Positions 63,986 to 64,000 of a stretch of DNA of 64,000 nt are shown here, piece after piece; position 1 is the stretch's first letter; every line of letters starts with the position of its first letter. This DNA comes from CALBJU01 sp965247125. GTDB lineage: Bacteria > Bacteroidota > Rhodothermia > Rhodothermales > UBA10348. The stretch lies in NCBI GenBank assembly GCA_965247125.1, contig CBDFGO010000003.1, positions 186,001-250,000 of the forward strand, read 5' to 3'. Below the pieces are notes generated by a model. It saw nothing but the letters and a program-made list of their open reading frames with translations. It had not been told where the DNA came from and did no database searches. Made by a program: the position numbers and the translations under genes.

Positions 63986-64000
63986 TATCTGCTTCTTACC

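Noticed and set aside
1..64000. Genome-wide reassignment of TAG to an amino acid
   Set aside because: Many well-supported genes (for example those ending at 9512, 10152, 16864, 23694 and 35636) end in TAG at the expected family length, so TAG works as a stop here.
1..64000. tRNA, rRNA, riboswitch or CRISPR loci
   Set aside because: No cloverleaf-like, rRNA-like or regularly spaced repeat sequence was recognised by eye in the intergenic regions; a covariance-model search could still find small RNAs.

Overview
The window looks like a chromosomal piece of a Bacteroidota-related bacterium, most likely the Rhodothermota/Balneolota side. The signs are two exported proteins with type IX secretion (T9SS) C-terminal domains, a hybrid two-component regulator of propeller/Y_Y_Y/kinase/receiver/AraC type, several MacB/FtsX-like permeases of about 800 residues, Ser/Thr kinases fused to PD40 propellers, and an integrase with a Bacteroidetes-type arm-binding domain. 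Lineage is inferred from gene content only; no rRNA or tRNA gene was seen.

Left part (1-11950) is accessory and badly rearranged. An A+T-rich gene set comes first: a secreted six-cysteine mini-protein, a six-bladed-propeller lipoprotein and a membrane-anchored thioredoxin-like protein. It is broken by an IS256-family element, an inverted IS256 end and an IS3-family element. A second IS3 copy, interrupted by a different IS3-family element, follows. Then come a lipoprotein gene with an in-frame amber codon and a small integrase module (XRE protein with a C-terminal membrane helix, HTH protein with a C-terminal membrane helix, excisionase-like HTH protein, tyrosine recombinase).

Middle part (11951-34695) is dominated by a family of Ser/Thr kinases with extracytoplasmic PD40 or TPR-like sensor regions: one lacking its kinase half, one with an amber codon in the kinase domain, one intact, one hit by both an amber codon and IS256, and one intact non-RD kinase. 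Among them sit an FtsX-like permease, an SGNH hydrolase, LtrA, a class V aminotransferase coupled to an NSS symporter, and a serine beta-lactamase-like lipoprotein.

Right part (34699-64000) is mostly ordinary chromosome: an ABM-domain protein, a 1396-residue hybrid regulator facing two T9SS-exported proteins that share an almost identical 600-bp 3' end (the second interrupted by the third IS256 copy), an SDR/TRAP-binding-protein/LOG/esterase operon, TrmH, a PadR-permease pair, an RHH + HxxH protein pair, an ABC permease/ATPase operon, GlnRS with a YqeY-like tail, a GNAT enzyme, a repeat-rich DUF4097-like protein and an SDR. The three IS256 copies encode identical transposases and are each 1384 bp, so transposition was recent; two have clean 9-bp target duplications that allow the broken genes to be rebuilt exactly.
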